Shown: positions 20,777 through 32,445, counted from the first letter of the stretch. The stretch: DNA of 64,000 nucleotides from Peronospora farinosa (GCA_947646735.1 CANTFK010000663.1:62001-126000); one strand, 5' to 3'. Numbers and translations: made by a program. The notes: generated from the letters alone by a model not told the origin.

Positions 20777-23020
20777 TTACTGTGGCTGCTGCTGCAGAGG
20801 CGGCGCTTGTAAATATTGCCGCTTGGAGCGGATGTACAGAACGACGCCAAGGGCAACCGTCAATACCAAGATAAGAAAATTTTCGGATTGTAACATCTCA
20901 CCCCAGTTGTTATAGATACCGTGCAAAAAAGTATCCGCGCTCGGGGTGTCACCGTCAGGCCACCACCACTCATCCAGCAAAGAAAACAAAAAGGCGTCCA
21001 CTTCCGCTTCTGTGTCACCCACGTCCCTCTTGCTGCGTGACGCGGCAAGAAGCGATGAAACCAACGAAGTCGGTTCTCTCGTTGTGGACGGCGGCACGTT
21101 GCCTACAAACTCGTCCCACCACGTCTTCCATGAGTAAAGCGACTTGTGAACTCGCAACTTCCACAGTGCAAGCGTTACCGGCACACCGGCATCGCTGTGC
21201 GCTTGACGTGCTTTATCAAAGAAACGCTTGGCCAGGTAAAAGTCTTGGTCTACGCCAATTCCGTGTTCATACATAAGCGCGAGGTTAAACATGGCCTCTG
21301 CGTTAGACTGTTTGCCAGCAAGAGAATAGTGCGCACTAGCCTTAACAAAGTCCGCCCGATTGCCACCTTTTCCATAATAGTAATAGTCGCCAATCTTCAG
21401 GTTAGCGTCCGCATTACCTTGTTGCGCTGCTAGCCTATACAGCATCACAGCAGTAGAGGTCACAACATTCTCCCCAAAATCCATAGCAGAGGGCGTCCAT
21501 GACAACAGCGGCGAAAACGCCGATGGTGTTAAAAAACCATTGTCCAACAGATACGCAGCGTTGTGCTGAGCAATTTCGTAGCCTTGCTGTGCCATCACAG
21601 CATACTTCATGAAAGCAGCCTCGTAGTCCTGGCGCATAAAATCTTTGTATGCCTGAGTAAGCACATGATCCCATTCTCCACGCTCCGCCACCATTTTAAA
21701 TGACTCGACTGCATTCTTGCACGAGCGAGTTGTGCCGATACCGTGCAGACTCATGTGACCAAGCTTGTGACTAGCAATCATGTGGCCCTGGTGTGCAGCC
21801 ACCTGGAAATACCCATGCGAGACTTCATATTCAGGGTACTCCGTCAACAGTGTGGCACCATTTGGGCCTTCACCTTTCATGCGAAGGACACCCAGATTGT
21901 AGAACGCCTCCATGCTGCCTTGCCTAGCTGCAGCTCTGAAGAGATCCACCGCCTTTTCCTTGTCCGGCTTGACACCTTTTCCAAGCATATACATTTGCGC
22001 CAGCTCATTTTGAGCTGCCGCGTTGCCTTCATTTACTGCCTCCTGCAGGTACTTGAGCGCGGTGGCATTATTTTGCGGAGTCCCAATCCCAAGACTGTGA
22101 ATGTGTCCCAAGTAATACGCTCCTTCGCTAGATCCCAGCTCATAGGCTTTCCGAAAAAGTACTGCTGCACGCTGCAAATCTTGTGTCAGTCCACGCGCGC
22201 CATAGTAGTACAACGTTGCCAAGTTTAGTGTAGCGTCGGGATCGCCTTTGTCGGCCGAAAACTGATAGAAATCAACGATCGCGCTGTCGCCAGGCGAGTT
22301 TTTCTTGTGTTGCGCTGCCACTATCGTTTTCAGTCGGCGATGTGGCAGGTCGTAGATGGCCGGATGGCTCATATTGTGCTCGCGTCTTGCCACGGCTTCA
22401 TTGGCTGCCACTTCATAGTAGCGCACGGCCGATTCACACTTTTTCGGGACACCAACTCCCAGCCAATGTTTGTGTCCCAATGCCATTGAAGCGCCTATGT
22501 CCCCATCCAGCGCCGCAAAGTAATATCGCGTAATAGCGGCGGCTTCATCACGCGGGAAGCCCCAGAGTCCGTAGCTCAGCGCCACACCCACGTGAAACTG
22601 CGCTCTTGGCGCCCCCAAAGCAGCCGCTTCAGCGTACAGACTCAAGGCCAGCGTGCCATTCACACGCGTGGCCAGCGAGCGGTTACCGTAAAAATACATG
22701 TCTCCAAGCTGTACTAGCGCGTCACGGCGCTCGACTGGAGGCACTAAAGGGGACAGCGCAGCAATGCTGAGGTATCTTACTGACGCATTATCAGTCTGTA
22801 TCTGTCGAAGAGCTTCAGAAAGTGGCGATAACGGCGTGGTGGTGTCTACAAGGAGCAACAAAGTCAGACAAAAGGTAGTGGGATAGTAACACAACACAGT
22901 GACGTTACTACCGGAGGTATGAGCCTCAGCGACATCAGAAGACAAAGCAAAAGGCGAGGAGAGTGCGACCGCCAATGCAACGACCGCCACTGCGTGGCTG
23001 AAGCTAAAGTAGCGGCCCAT
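20777..23020 (-). CDS. SEL1L/HRD3-like Sel1-repeat ER membrane protein (right copy)
   Basis: Full-length mirror copy of the gene at 4117-6360, from ATG 23020, with signal peptide, Sel1 repeats, LALWKL segment and C-terminal TM all intact. About six amino-acid differences are seen (e.g. V/A after SSDVAE, D/Y in the segment R-x-LSIAAL, H/R in GN-x-SLATR, A/S, R/H). The frame is open throughout, so both copies could encode an ERAD scaffold. The initiator-like block upstream has TCG in place of TCA at its core (around 23060). Confidence 0.9.
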   Translation of the reverse strand: MGRYFSFSHAVAVVALAVALSSPFALSSDVAEAHTSGSNVTVLCYYPTTFCLTLLLLVDTTTPLSPLSEALRQIQTDNASVRYLSIAALSPLVPPVERRDALVQLGDMYFYGNRSLATRVNGTLALSLYAEAAALGAPRAQFHVGVALSYGLWGFPRDEAAAITRYYFAALDGDIGASMALGHKHWLGVGVPKKCESAVRYYEVAANEAVARREHNMSHPAIYDLPHRRLKTIVAAQHKKNSPGDSAIVDFYQFSADKGDPDATLNLATLYYYGARGLTQDLQRAAVLFRKAYELGSSEGAYYLGHIHSLGIGTPQNNATALKYLQEAVNEGNAAAQNELAQMYMLGKGVKPDKEKAVDLFRAAARQGSMEAFYNLGVLRMKGEGPNGATLLTEYPEYEVSHGYFQVAAHQGHMIASHKLGHMSLHGIGTTRSCKNAVESFKMVAERGEWDHVLTQAYKDFMRQDYEAAFMKYAVMAQQGYEIAQHNAAYLLDNGFLTPSAFSPLLSWTPSAMDFGENVVTSTAVMLYRLAAQQGNADANLKIGDYYYYGKGGNRADFVKASAHYSLAGKQSNAEAMFNLALMYEHGIGVDQDFYLAKRFFDKARQAHSDAGVPVTLALWKLRVHKSLYSWKTWWDEFVGNVPPSTTREPTSLVSSLLAASRSKRDVGDTEAEVDAFLFSLLDEWWWPDGDTPSADTFLHGIYNNWGEMLQSENFLILVLTVALGVVLYIRSKRQYLQAPPLQQQPQ

Positions 23021-24566
23021 GGAAAGAGTGATGTCGACGGCGGTAGTCAATTTGTGACGAGTAGTTACGACAATGACGGGTGATCTAGAACTAAATCGGT
23101 ATGTACAGGTATCAAATGTAAGCTTCGTCTAACATTGTTTTATAATCAGCTTCTTCTATTGATCAAATTGTTACAACAGGGTATCTATCTCCCAAAACTA
23201 GCTGCTAAAAAGCGGACACGTACTTACAAACTGGCTGCATTTATACCATTACTTTGCTATATACAGCAATTAGGTATTGCAGATGTGACTCGAGTGACAC
23301 CTTGTGACTAGATGCGTTTATCCGTTAAGACAGGTTATCAGCTAAGAAGGTAATATTAGAAGTCCGGACCGTATTTTTTGCAAGTACACAGTAAGTGAAG
23401 TAAGTGGCAGTATACTTTAGTGCAAGTCATTTGTACCTCATGAGATTAATTAAAATTATGTATAACAAAGTCAATACTCGAACGCTGCACCCGAAGGCCC
23501 AACGTCGCGCAATTGTAGACCATCCCAGTCTATCGTGATTTGCACTGGCTGGCTACTTGGGTACGTGAAAAATTTCATGCATAGATAGAATGGCTCCCCT
23601 TAAACTTCCTGAGCGGAAATTTTTTGCCAAGATATAAGAAGATAAGGGAGAGAGAGGCCTATTCAAAACGACAGAATCATGAGAAGGACCAGGCAATGCT
23701 GCTTTACATTGACAAAGCATGAAAAAGTGCGCTACTTTTTAAATGCGGCACTTTGCATAATTAGCTATCATTAAAGTGATAATGTAGCTTAATGTACGGC
23801 GCTGCATCTCAATTATGAGTTTGTATACTGCTGGTTGCTGCAGCAGAACTCTACTCACTACGACATTAACATCGTTTGTTTTAAGATTCCTCCTTGGTAA
23901 AGAACCCAAGGCCTTGAATAGCCAGCCCATTGCCATCCAAATTGCATTTCTAGCAGTTTATAATTAGTTGGTATGTCTTCTTTGTTCCGTCTTTCTGTCT
24001 AATTTAAATAGGATCAACTAAAAGCCAGTGTCTTACCTTCAAAACTGTAGAGACACCCATTGGAGAGTTTGAGCTTCGCATCGCTAATGCAATAGATTGC
24101 GTGATACTGCTTTTGTGTAGTAGCTAGTCATTCGGTACGATACTCTCGTTGTCGCTCGAGATCTGAAAATTTGACGCGCTACAATAGAACCTGTCTGGAG
24201 TTATACTCTGAGGACACCGATGTTTTATATATTTATACGGTCTAATATTTTATAAGGTATAAAATAACTGCTAGTTGCCGCTCAAATATAAGCAATCCAG
24301 TCGTATTATGAAAATTATTATTTTACGAAGGCCTATTTTTAGACTGGTTCCACGCGTGTGGTCACCGGCGCTGTCGAAATCTCCGTCTCTGTCCGCTGTT
24401 GCATCTGAAGCTGGCTCTTTTTTTAGCACAATCGTAGAAATTACGTGTTCGATGCTCTGAGATCGTGTTCGATGCTCTTCGATCCAAAGTACGATCTTGT
24501 GTTCCTTGCGCACGTCATCCTTTCATTGTCAAATATTCAGAGTTAAGCCTGTTACAAAAGAAAATT
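23021..24566. promoter_or_regulatory. Shared intergenic region between divergent genes (right copy)
   Basis: Mirror of 2590-4116. The sulfatase-side initiator-like block (TTCATTGTCAAATATT, 24522-24537) is unchanged. The SEL1L-side block reads ACTCGTCACAAATTGA on the minus strand, one base different from the left copy. An ~18-bp tandem duplication (two copies of a GTGTTCGATGCTCT word near 24446-24478) is present only here. Confidence 0.45.
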
Positions 24567-27116
24567 ATGGGCGAGTTGGAACACCGAGTTGGGGAAAGAC
24601 GTCAAAAACCATTACTTTATCAAGATGAAATAGAAGGTCAGCATGAATTCATGGGAGATCCCAGTGCAGATGATGACAAAGTCGATCATAATATCGACAA
24701 CGCAATGGATCAAGAGATATGGACGCAACCGTGGCTCGGGTGGTGCTTTACGTACACGTTCATGCTCGTGTTTTTTTTCATTTATCGACAGAATAACCTC
24801 GGATCTTTGATTTTGATGTACGGTGATGCCAACGACAATACATTTGGAACAAAGGTTCAAGTAACAACTCTTGGTTTCATGGAAGATTTCGTATGCACCA
24901 CCTACTTGGTCTTTACTTTGTGGGCTTTCGACCTTGTGAAACAAGCAATTCAGAAGCATTTCAAGTATCAAGGTGGCCGAGATTACGCTGACTTTCAAAA
25001 GCAAAAACGTCTTGCACGACTTGCTAGCCGGATTGTGACCTTCGCCGTGTCGTGGCCCCTCTCCTTTGTCATGATGATGCCTTTTGTTTGTGACATACTC
25101 CTCGTTCGGCATAAACAGCTACGCTTCTCGATGGATATTCTTCTTTATGCTTACCATGAGAGGGCTTTTATTCGTGAAGCACCAATTTCAAAAGAGGAGT
25201 TCCACGCGGCATTTCTTCATTTGTTTTTCATGGCAGTCGCTGCCACATTTATCGCAACGGTGCGCTCGAAGACTCGTTGGGCAGATCTGTCGAACTGGAA
25301 CCCGATGCATCTCGTTGTGAATTTTACTACATTACGATTAAGCCGGTTTTCCACAAAGTCTATCCAACACAATGGGCAGAGCTATGAAAAGGTTCAATCG
25401 ATCGGAGATGCCTCACACCGACCGGTTACGCCAACGACTTTTGACACAAACTATGTCAATGAACTCACTACTCCCGACAAACGCCGATTGCAGATCGCCA
25501 TTCTCTTTGTAACCTTGATTGCGTTTCCACTCTTTGTAGTGGGAGTTAGCAGGTCAAGCTCGGCTCTTGTTGCGTACTCCGCGCTAAACATGACACTTAA
25601 TCAAGTACTCATGCAGGCTTTACTGCCAGTAAGTACACGCAAATATAATCAAAGTAGCTTGAGACCGTGGACTAAAACGTTCATTCACACTCAAACTGAG
25701 GAGCATGAACTGTTTGGGAACTCGCTCTTTCGACGCACCTTGGGCTTCCGCGGAGATCTTGCTTTCAACGTCACTATAGACAGTGACGACCCACCCAACG
25801 TCATCCTCATTGCTCTCGAGGCAGCGCGGTTTCATAATTCGCGTTATCTTGTTGGAGAATCTGACCCGTCGAATCTATTCAAAGGCACCAATATTACGAT
25901 CTCGCCAAGTTTCGACAAGTGGGCAAAACGAGGCATAAGTTTTAGCAACATGTGGTCGAGTCATCCTTCAAGTCGCTGTCTGGAAAGCGTGCTATTTGGT
26001 CAGGTTCCATACAACCATGAAGTAACAACTGGAATAGCTGGTGGGAGGGCCGACACCAAGCTTTCCGGCATGCCACAACTCTTCTTGGCTAAAGAGTATG
26101 AAACGTTCTTTATGACTGGAGCTGGACTCGGACACGACCAATGGAATATATTCCTAGCTGCGCATGGATTCGAAACCGTGTATGCTCTTGAACAAATGAA
26201 AGCGTTAGCAGAAAGCGATCTGGGTATTAGACCTGATGAATGGCTAGGACCTGCATGGCGCCAGCTTGGTTGGGGCGTCCACGACGACCTCAACTTCCAA
26301 CTTCTGGGTAACTTGCTAGTGAACAAGACGAAAGAGCAGAATGAGCGTATGGCTAAAGGTGAGCCCAAGAAGCCTTTGTTTCTCATGCAGTACACCGTTT
26401 CTAGCCACGAACCGTTCAGACAGCGTCCGAAATGGTACGCTGACATGAAAAAACCTGATTTTTCTGCTCTTTACGCTGGCCATGATAGAAGAAATGTGAT
26501 CAAAAATTACATGGAGATTCAGTATTTTGTCGACATGGAGTTGGGTAAATTTATGGACCGTATGGAACAAGAAGGAATTCTCAACAACACTATCGTGGTT
26601 ATATTTGGTGACCACGGCCGAGGCGTCGAGTATGTGAATAGTGACATGCGTGATGTGTCGGTGACGCGGGTGCCTGCCACCATCATTGCCGAAGGTCGGT
26701 TAGGAAAATATGCCGGGCTCATAATCGACGATGCTACCGAACACTACGACCTACTTAACACGTTGGCCGACATCACGGGGCTCCCCGATGGTGGTTTTTT
26801 GCAGCACGGGGTGGGTCGATCTCTCAAGCGCAAGGCTCCGTTTGGCGAGCGTGTAGTTTTCAGCAATAACCCGATTCGCAAGATGGCGATTGTGCGCGGG
26901 CACGAGCGGCTGCAATACGATCAAGATCTTGACTCGGTGCTGCTGCATAATGCGGACACCGACCACGATATGCAAGTGGATCTGTTTCCGCATTTGACGA
27001 CTGAAGAGAAGAAAGAGTGGCTAGAATGGCGAGATATCGGGCGAGACATTAGTCAATACTACATAGAGCGCTGGGACAACAACTGCTTGTTTGCCGTTAA
27101 TTGCACGAATCAGTAG
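24567..27116 (+). CDS. Polytopic membrane sulfatase / LTA-synthase-like protein (right copy)
   Basis: Full-length mirror copy of 40-2589, 849 aa from ATG 24567. The open frame reaches 24465 from a GTG. About eight substitutions relative to the left copy (e.g. DPR/DPS, QAT/QAI, NFI/NFT, VNK/VNE, LEHD/LGHD, AFEQ/ALEQ, GPVW/GPAW, DIG/DIS), none in the GDHG, SSHEPF or HPSSRC motifs. An AATAAA lies about 40 bp past the stop (27154-27161). Confidence 0.85.
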   Translation: MGELEHRVGERRQKPLLYQDEIEGQHEFMGDPSADDDKVDHNIDNAMDQEIWTQPWLGWCFTYTFMLVFFFIYRQNNLGSLILMYGDANDNTFGTKVQVTTLGFMEDFVCTTYLVFTLWAFDLVKQAIQKHFKYQGGRDYADFQKQKRLARLASRIVTFAVSWPLSFVMMMPFVCDILLVRHKQLRFSMDILLYAYHERAFIREAPISKEEFHAAFLHLFFMAVAATFIATVRSKTRWADLSNWNPMHLVVNFTTLRLSRFSTKSIQHNGQSYEKVQSIGDASHRPVTPTTFDTNYVNELTTPDKRRLQIAILFVTLIAFPLFVVGVSRSSSALVAYSALNMTLNQVLMQALLPVSTRKYNQSSLRPWTKTFIHTQTEEHELFGNSLFRRTLGFRGDLAFNVTIDSDDPPNVILIALEAARFHNSRYLVGESDPSNLFKGTNITISPSFDKWAKRGISFSNMWSSHPSSRCLESVLFGQVPYNHEVTTGIAGGRADTKLSGMPQLFLAKEYETFFMTGAGLGHDQWNIFLAAHGFETVYALEQMKALAESDLGIRPDEWLGPAWRQLGWGVHDDLNFQLLGNLLVNKTKEQNERMAKGEPKKPLFLMQYTVSSHEPFRQRPKWYADMKKPDFSALYAGHDRRNVIKNYMEIQYFVDMELGKFMDRMEQEGILNNTIVVIFGDHGRGVEYVNSDMRDVSVTRVPATIIAEGRLGKYAGLIIDDATEHYDLLNTLADITGLPDGGFLQHGVGRSLKRKAPFGERVVFSNNPIRKMAIVRGHERLQYDQDLDSVLLHNADTDHDMQVDLFPHLTTEEKKEWLEWRDIGRDISQYYIERWDNNCLFAVNCTNQ

Positions 27117-27161
27117 CGTTGAACACCGTTAACGCATGCATATACTCGATAAATCAATAAA

Positions 27162-27569
27162 GAGCAACCCCAACAACTCGAATGATTGTTATGATTTCTT
27201 ATGAAGAAAGCGTCAGGCAACGAGATACAGAAGAAACACTGATTGCGTTTTAGCAATTATATTGTTATCCTTTGAACGATATGCTTTCGCACCCGTTCCT
27301 GTTGTCGCAAAAATGCTAGACACTTACGATATGCAGCAAATGTCGATTGTTGACGCGCCGAACAGAGGCGAGCGCGAACGGTGGGGATAGTGCGTTCGAT
27401 CAATAGTTTATCTAGAGGCTAGCGAACGCAAACAAGAAGACGAGAACAAAACATTAAGTCGAGGAACTTGGCGACAAAAAACAGCAAGGGATTGCCGCAT
27501 ATCAAATGCGCACAAAAGCCACGCCCCAACGGATGTGCTACTGGAGCCCGTGGTTTGTAGCTTGCGCTT
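27162..27569. other. Intergenic, no gene seen
   Basis: Sequence between the right-arm end and the RAE1 stop. The small minus-strand frame at 27419-27775 overlaps the last RAE1 exon and is a shadow of it. Confidence 0.5.
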
Positions 27570-28976
27570 CTAAAACGAATTCCGTGACCCAGTACCTGGT
27601 TTTTTCTTCTGCTTGATTTCCGCCTCGGCCACACTGTGCAGTCGAATGACGCTAGGCTGACTCTGGTTGTATTTTTCGGCGCCCATGCACCAATCATACG
27701 ATAATGCATACGCAAAAATGTCTCCGCGCGCATTAAACTTGCCGGTCGTGATTGACTGATTGCTGAAGTACGCACACGTAAAGTCAGATCTTAAATTAGT
27801 TTGTGGACCTGCCATTGAGTACACACTCTGCTGCGCTTTGAATGACAATGCAAGCCTCCAGCATATAATTACCATTTGCTGAAAGTTTTGAGCTTTTGAC
27901 GGGCATCCTTGTCCCAGAAGCAGAACGTGCCATCGCCGCCCGTGGTGGCAAAAGTGCCGAACGGGTGAAAGGCAATATTGCTAACGGGATAAATATCCGA
28001 TCCGTCGCGGTGGCACTTGAATGCAAAGTCGTTCCTGTGGATCGCCCATAACAACAATAAATACAGCAGCGTTGATGCAACAAAGTCCATCAACTCCAAC
28101 TAATGTAGCGCAAATCATGACGCACCTCTTGTCCTTGTCCTCAACGTGTTGTATAGCACAACGTCCCTCGATCGACCCGATCGCGAAACCTGAGGCGTCC
28201 GGGAAGCACGAAATCGTCCGCGTTTGGAACTTGAGATTGGACTGCATGGACTTGTAGATCTGTGAAGGTTTGCGAATGTCAAAGATGTGAACTTGACGGT
28301 CGGCCGTGGCCACCACAAGCAGCGGATGCTTGGCGTCCATGGCGTAGCAGCGCTCCGAAAGCTGCACGGACGCCATCGCCGCTGGCGACCGCGTGTCCCA
28401 GTACTTGAGCGTTTTATCCCAGCTGCCAGTGGCGACACAATTGGCCTCCTGAATAGCAGCAATACTGCGGATCGGTGCATCATGCTGTTAAAGACCAGCA
28501 AAGCAGTAGGATCGCTATTAGTCCCATCCATCACCTTTAATCTTCACTTATTATCTTTTTCTACTCACGGCAGCAATCTGCTGACCTTGAGGTGGTCCGT
28601 TTAGTACCCACATCTTCGCCGTCTTGTCACACGAGCCAGAAAACACGGTACTGCCATCCTGTCTCCAAAAAAAAGATACTCGATCAAAAAGTGAAATGAA
28701 AAGCAAAGAAATATACTCGTTTCGTACCCCACTAAAAGCCGTACAAAGAACTGGTCCATCGTGTGCAATTTGTGCCTTAGCAACGGCATTAAATTGTGTC
28801 CCTTGTTGCTGTACTTCCCAGCAACGCACATAATTGTCCCAACTGCCTGATACCAATACATTATTTGTAGGACTCCAGGCTAAATCTTGAATTCCGTCGT
28901 TAATAGTCTCTCCAATAGTGTAATCATTGTTTGGATTTAAGTATCCACCGGCCTGTGCGGCTTGACCAAATGACAT
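27570..28976 (-). CDS. RAE1: RAE1/GLE2 WD40 mRNA-export factor, five exons
   Basis: Exons on the minus strand: 28976-28728, 28658-28569, 28484-28126, 28034-27873, 27762-27570. All four introns have GT-AG ends and phases that agree, giving 350 aa, the usual RAE1 length. Start [13 protein letters not shown] repeats are seen as ISDG-like [47 protein letters not shown] and [16 protein letters not shown]. The C-terminal [12 protein letters not shown] motif is a RAE1 hallmark. The protein docks at nuclear pores with NUP98 for mRNA export. Confidence 0.92.
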
Positions 28977-29119
28977 TTTGCCTCTCTCTCTCTCTTAGTA
29001 TTGAAAAGCTTTTTTTGTGTGGTGGAAATAAGGTGCGCGACAAATAAAAATAAACCCTTAAAACCTAATTAGTATTGCAATGTTATGCAAAAATAGTATT
29101 GCCACGGTATTATAACGGA

Positions 29120-30061
29120 TCAATGAGGTATTCCTAGACGATTGAGCGCTCGAATGGCTTCCTGTAGTCCCCTTTGTGCCGCCAATTGGTAGTACTCGAC
29201 CGCCTTGTTGCGGTTAGCTGGAATTCCTTGACCATGTTCAAACAATTGCGCCAGACATAATTGCGCTTCCACAACACCACTTTCTGCAGCTAAGAAGAAG
29301 AATTGCGCCGCCTTGGCATGGTCCTGCTCAATGCCGCGTCCCAACATGTAACAAGCTCCTAGATCGAATTGAGCCAGCGCATTGCCAGCTTCTGCGGCAC
29401 GTTGAAAATGTTTAACCGCTTGCTCGGTACTTTTTTCTACGCCGCGTCCATGGAGACAAGCGTTGCCCAGTGCACGACTTGCCTCGGGCATATTCTGCTT
29501 GGCTGCTTGGCGATAAAGCTGCACAGCTTTCTCATTGTCCTGATTTACATGCAACCCCTGAGCATACATGACACCAAGGTCATAGCTGGCCGCCATGTGG
29601 CCATTCTCTGCTGCTTTCGTCCAGTAATGGACCGCACGCTCCAAATCACGTGGAACTTCGTTGCTGCCTTGGAAATAAAGTTTGCCAATCTCGTGACAGC
29701 TGCCGTCGTGGCCAGCGTCTGCTGCCTGCTGTAAAAATTGCATGGCTAGTCTCACATTACGCAAGGTACCATTGTTATCCGTAAGATACAGACTGCCTAG
29801 TGCACCTTGTGCCCGTACGTGACCCATCTCTGCCGCGTTTGTCCAGTGCAACACTGCACCATGCACGGACGAGGTGCTGCCCCTTTCACCATTTGCTTTG
29901 CCCAACAAGTGCTTGACGCCCAGAGCAAACTCAGCGTCACCATTAGCACCGTTTGGAGAAGTAGAAAGAGAACGAGAAGATGACAATGGCGCACGTGTGT
30001 AGCGGTGCTGTGTATAACGTTGGAGCAATCGGAGCGATCGGAGCGATTGGAGCTGGAGCAT
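29120..30061 (-). CDS. Sel1-repeat protein with mitochondrial-type presequence
   Basis: 313 aa from ATG 30061 (an in-frame TTG lies 14 codons upstream). The N-terminus (MLQLQSLRSLRLLQRYTQH) is rich in Arg/Leu/Ser with no acidic residue for over 30 positions, as in mitochondrial targeting peptides. About seven Sel1 repeats follow (e.g. LGVMYAQGLHV, LGNACLHGRGV, LGACYMLGRGI, LAQLFEHGQGI). Unlike the SEL1L-like genes it has no TM. Likely a soluble scaffold, partner unknown. Intron-less. Confidence 0.8.
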   Translation of the reverse strand: MLQLQSLRSLRLLQRYTQHRYTRAPLSSSRSLSTSPNGANGDAEFALGVKHLLGKANGERGSTSSVHGAVLHWTNAAEMGHVRAQGALGSLYLTDNNGTLRNVRLAMQFLQQAADAGHDGSCHEIGKLYFQGSNEVPRDLERAVHYWTKAAENGHMAASYDLGVMYAQGLHVNQDNEKAVQLYRQAAKQNMPEASRALGNACLHGRGVEKSTEQAVKHFQRAAEAGNALAQFDLGACYMLGRGIEQDHAKAAQFFFLAAESGVVEAQLCLAQLFEHGQGIPANRNKAVEYYQLAAQRGLQEAIRALNRLGIPH

Positions 30062-30174
30062 CTTGTCCCGTTGACCGTTTTGGGTTTTATTGATAGTTGA
30101 CAAACTTTTTGACGTGTGTTAAATGTAATCCACTTATTGACACCCATTAACAGGAAAATTTACGATTTTATTAA

Positions 30175-32374
30175 ATACGAGGGTATTTACCCGTCGTTCC
30201 GACGGACATGGTTTTATGTTTTTTTAATCCATATATAGGGGTGTTCTCGTCGTTTCGACCGATAGGTGCACAAATTTGACGCTGACCGTATATTGACTTA
30301 AGTAAATGATTGATTCTATAGGTAATTTGTATGAAGGTCAATGTTTACCTGTCTTTCGAAAGTTAGGGTGTGTACCCGACGTATCAACGAACATGGTCTG
30401 CCTTTTGACCTGTAAACCCATCATTTAACGTAAGATAATTCGATTGACATAGGATAAAGATGGATACTAAGGTCAATGTGTACTCGTCTATTCGTCAATT
30501 TATCATTTCATCATCCGTCGTTCCAACGGTACGAAGTTGCATTTATAGACATCTTAAACGCAGCGATTGGCTAGGGTGTTTACCCGTCATTTCTGCAAAT
30601 TAGTACGCGAAGTCTACGAAAATAATTTCTTTATTGAGATTATATCACGTCGTTTCGATGGAACGCTGCGCGAAGTCGACGCTGCTAGGGTGTGTGCCTG
30701 TCGCTTCGAAGGGGGACAGCGAACTCTACGCTGATAGCATATTGTATTATTTAGGGTGTTCACCCGTTGAACCGACGGTGCAAAGTAGTATGTATATCGC
30801 AACGAATTGGTAGGGTATTTACCCGTCGTTCCGACGGATACCCCTACAGTAGATGTATACTGGTCAATCACTTTGCTTAGAATATCAGGTTAGTTTAGGT
30901 AAATTAATAGGGATTGAAGTCAATGTGCAATCAGGCCAATGTAAGCCTGTCGTTCCGCCGAATACACATTAGCGAATTTTTGGAACGCGTTAATATACAG
31001 TCATTCATTTTTAGATAATTCCTGCACGCTAGTAAATCGATGGACGATTGCATCATGTTTCTTCGACTCACCTCTTTTATGGTGTTCACCCGTCGTTCTG
31101 ATGGTGCAAAGTAGAATATATTGGCATGTTAAACGCCCCAATTTGCTAGGATGTATACCCGTCATACCGACGGACATGGTGCGCAAGTCGACGCCTGTAA
31201 TATATTGACCTTTACATCATCGTTTTACCAATTTGGTTGACTACATAAAAATGATGATATAAAGGTCAATGTGTACTCGTCGTTTTAACGGACATGGTGA
31301 CTAAAGTTTGCCTTTTGACCTTCGAATCCAACATTATACCTTACGATGTTAAGGTAAAGTAATGGGTATGACATTCAATGTGCACCCGTCGTTCCGACGG
31401 ATAGTAACGTGCCGACCGAATATATAGATCTAAATATGCATAAAGGACCGAATGTAATTATTTCTGTGTGTCAATCAATTTGTAATACACTTTTTGCCTG
31501 CGTGCAGCTTTTGGTAGTGCCCATTGTTCCGTCGGATAGGGGCGCGATTCTAATCTGATAGTACCCTGGCCCACCATATATCTTAAAATAGGAATGCTCA
31601 CTCGTCGTTCCGACGGGCATGGTGAGCAACCATCTGCTAAATAATCTTCGTACTCACTTATTATTCTGGTTGAGTCAGGTAATTGATACATATGAAGTCA
31701 ATAAGTATGAAAGTCAACGTCTACCTGTCGACGCTGGTCAATGTGTACCTGTCGTTTCGCACGACCATGTGTACCCGTCGTTCCAACGGACACAGTAAGC
31801 GAAGTCGCCGTTTGATCTTCGTACCCATCTCTTTACTTCTATATATGCGGTTTAATAAGGTAAAGTTATCGGTATAAAGGTGGATGTAAGCCCGTCATGC
31901 AGAATGTCCGGTTGACTCAGATAAATGAATAAGTATGATGCACTACATTTGATTCGATTCGCTTATTGTAACTGCATCCACCTTAACCTGATCAATACGC
32001 TTGCTTTTGCCACGTTGAAGTGTATTAGTTGAGCCCTGAGTCTATGTTTTAAAAACGAAGTGAAAGCATGTGTCTCATCTAACATATCTAAGAAATGATG
32101 TGTTTGATATTGCAATATGTAATGATGTATATGAACATTTATGTGTGCCATTGTTTCGTATATTAGTGTTATAGATAGAAGCACGACCTATGGACACTCT
32201 AATATGGAGATCTGCACATGTAATTATTAATACAAAAATGCATAGTTAGCCATTGCAAAATGAGCCAAAAATGCAAAATCAGCCAATCCAAAATTAGCAA
32301 ATAATGCAACAGTAGCCAATCCAAATGCCGGAAAAGGATCAAACAAACAGACAGACAACAACAACAACAACAAC

Positions 32375-32445
<71 letters not shown>

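Larger units (their letters stand above)
18235..27156. repeat. Right arm of the inverted duplication
   Basis: Mirror image of 1-8904. It is probably the derived copy, because it joins the element through the mosaic LTR. Small differences from the left arm include an ~18-bp tandem duplication near 24450-24480, a changed initiator base upstream of the SEL1L-like gene and a nonsense change in the CFAP20-like frame. Confidence 0.93.
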
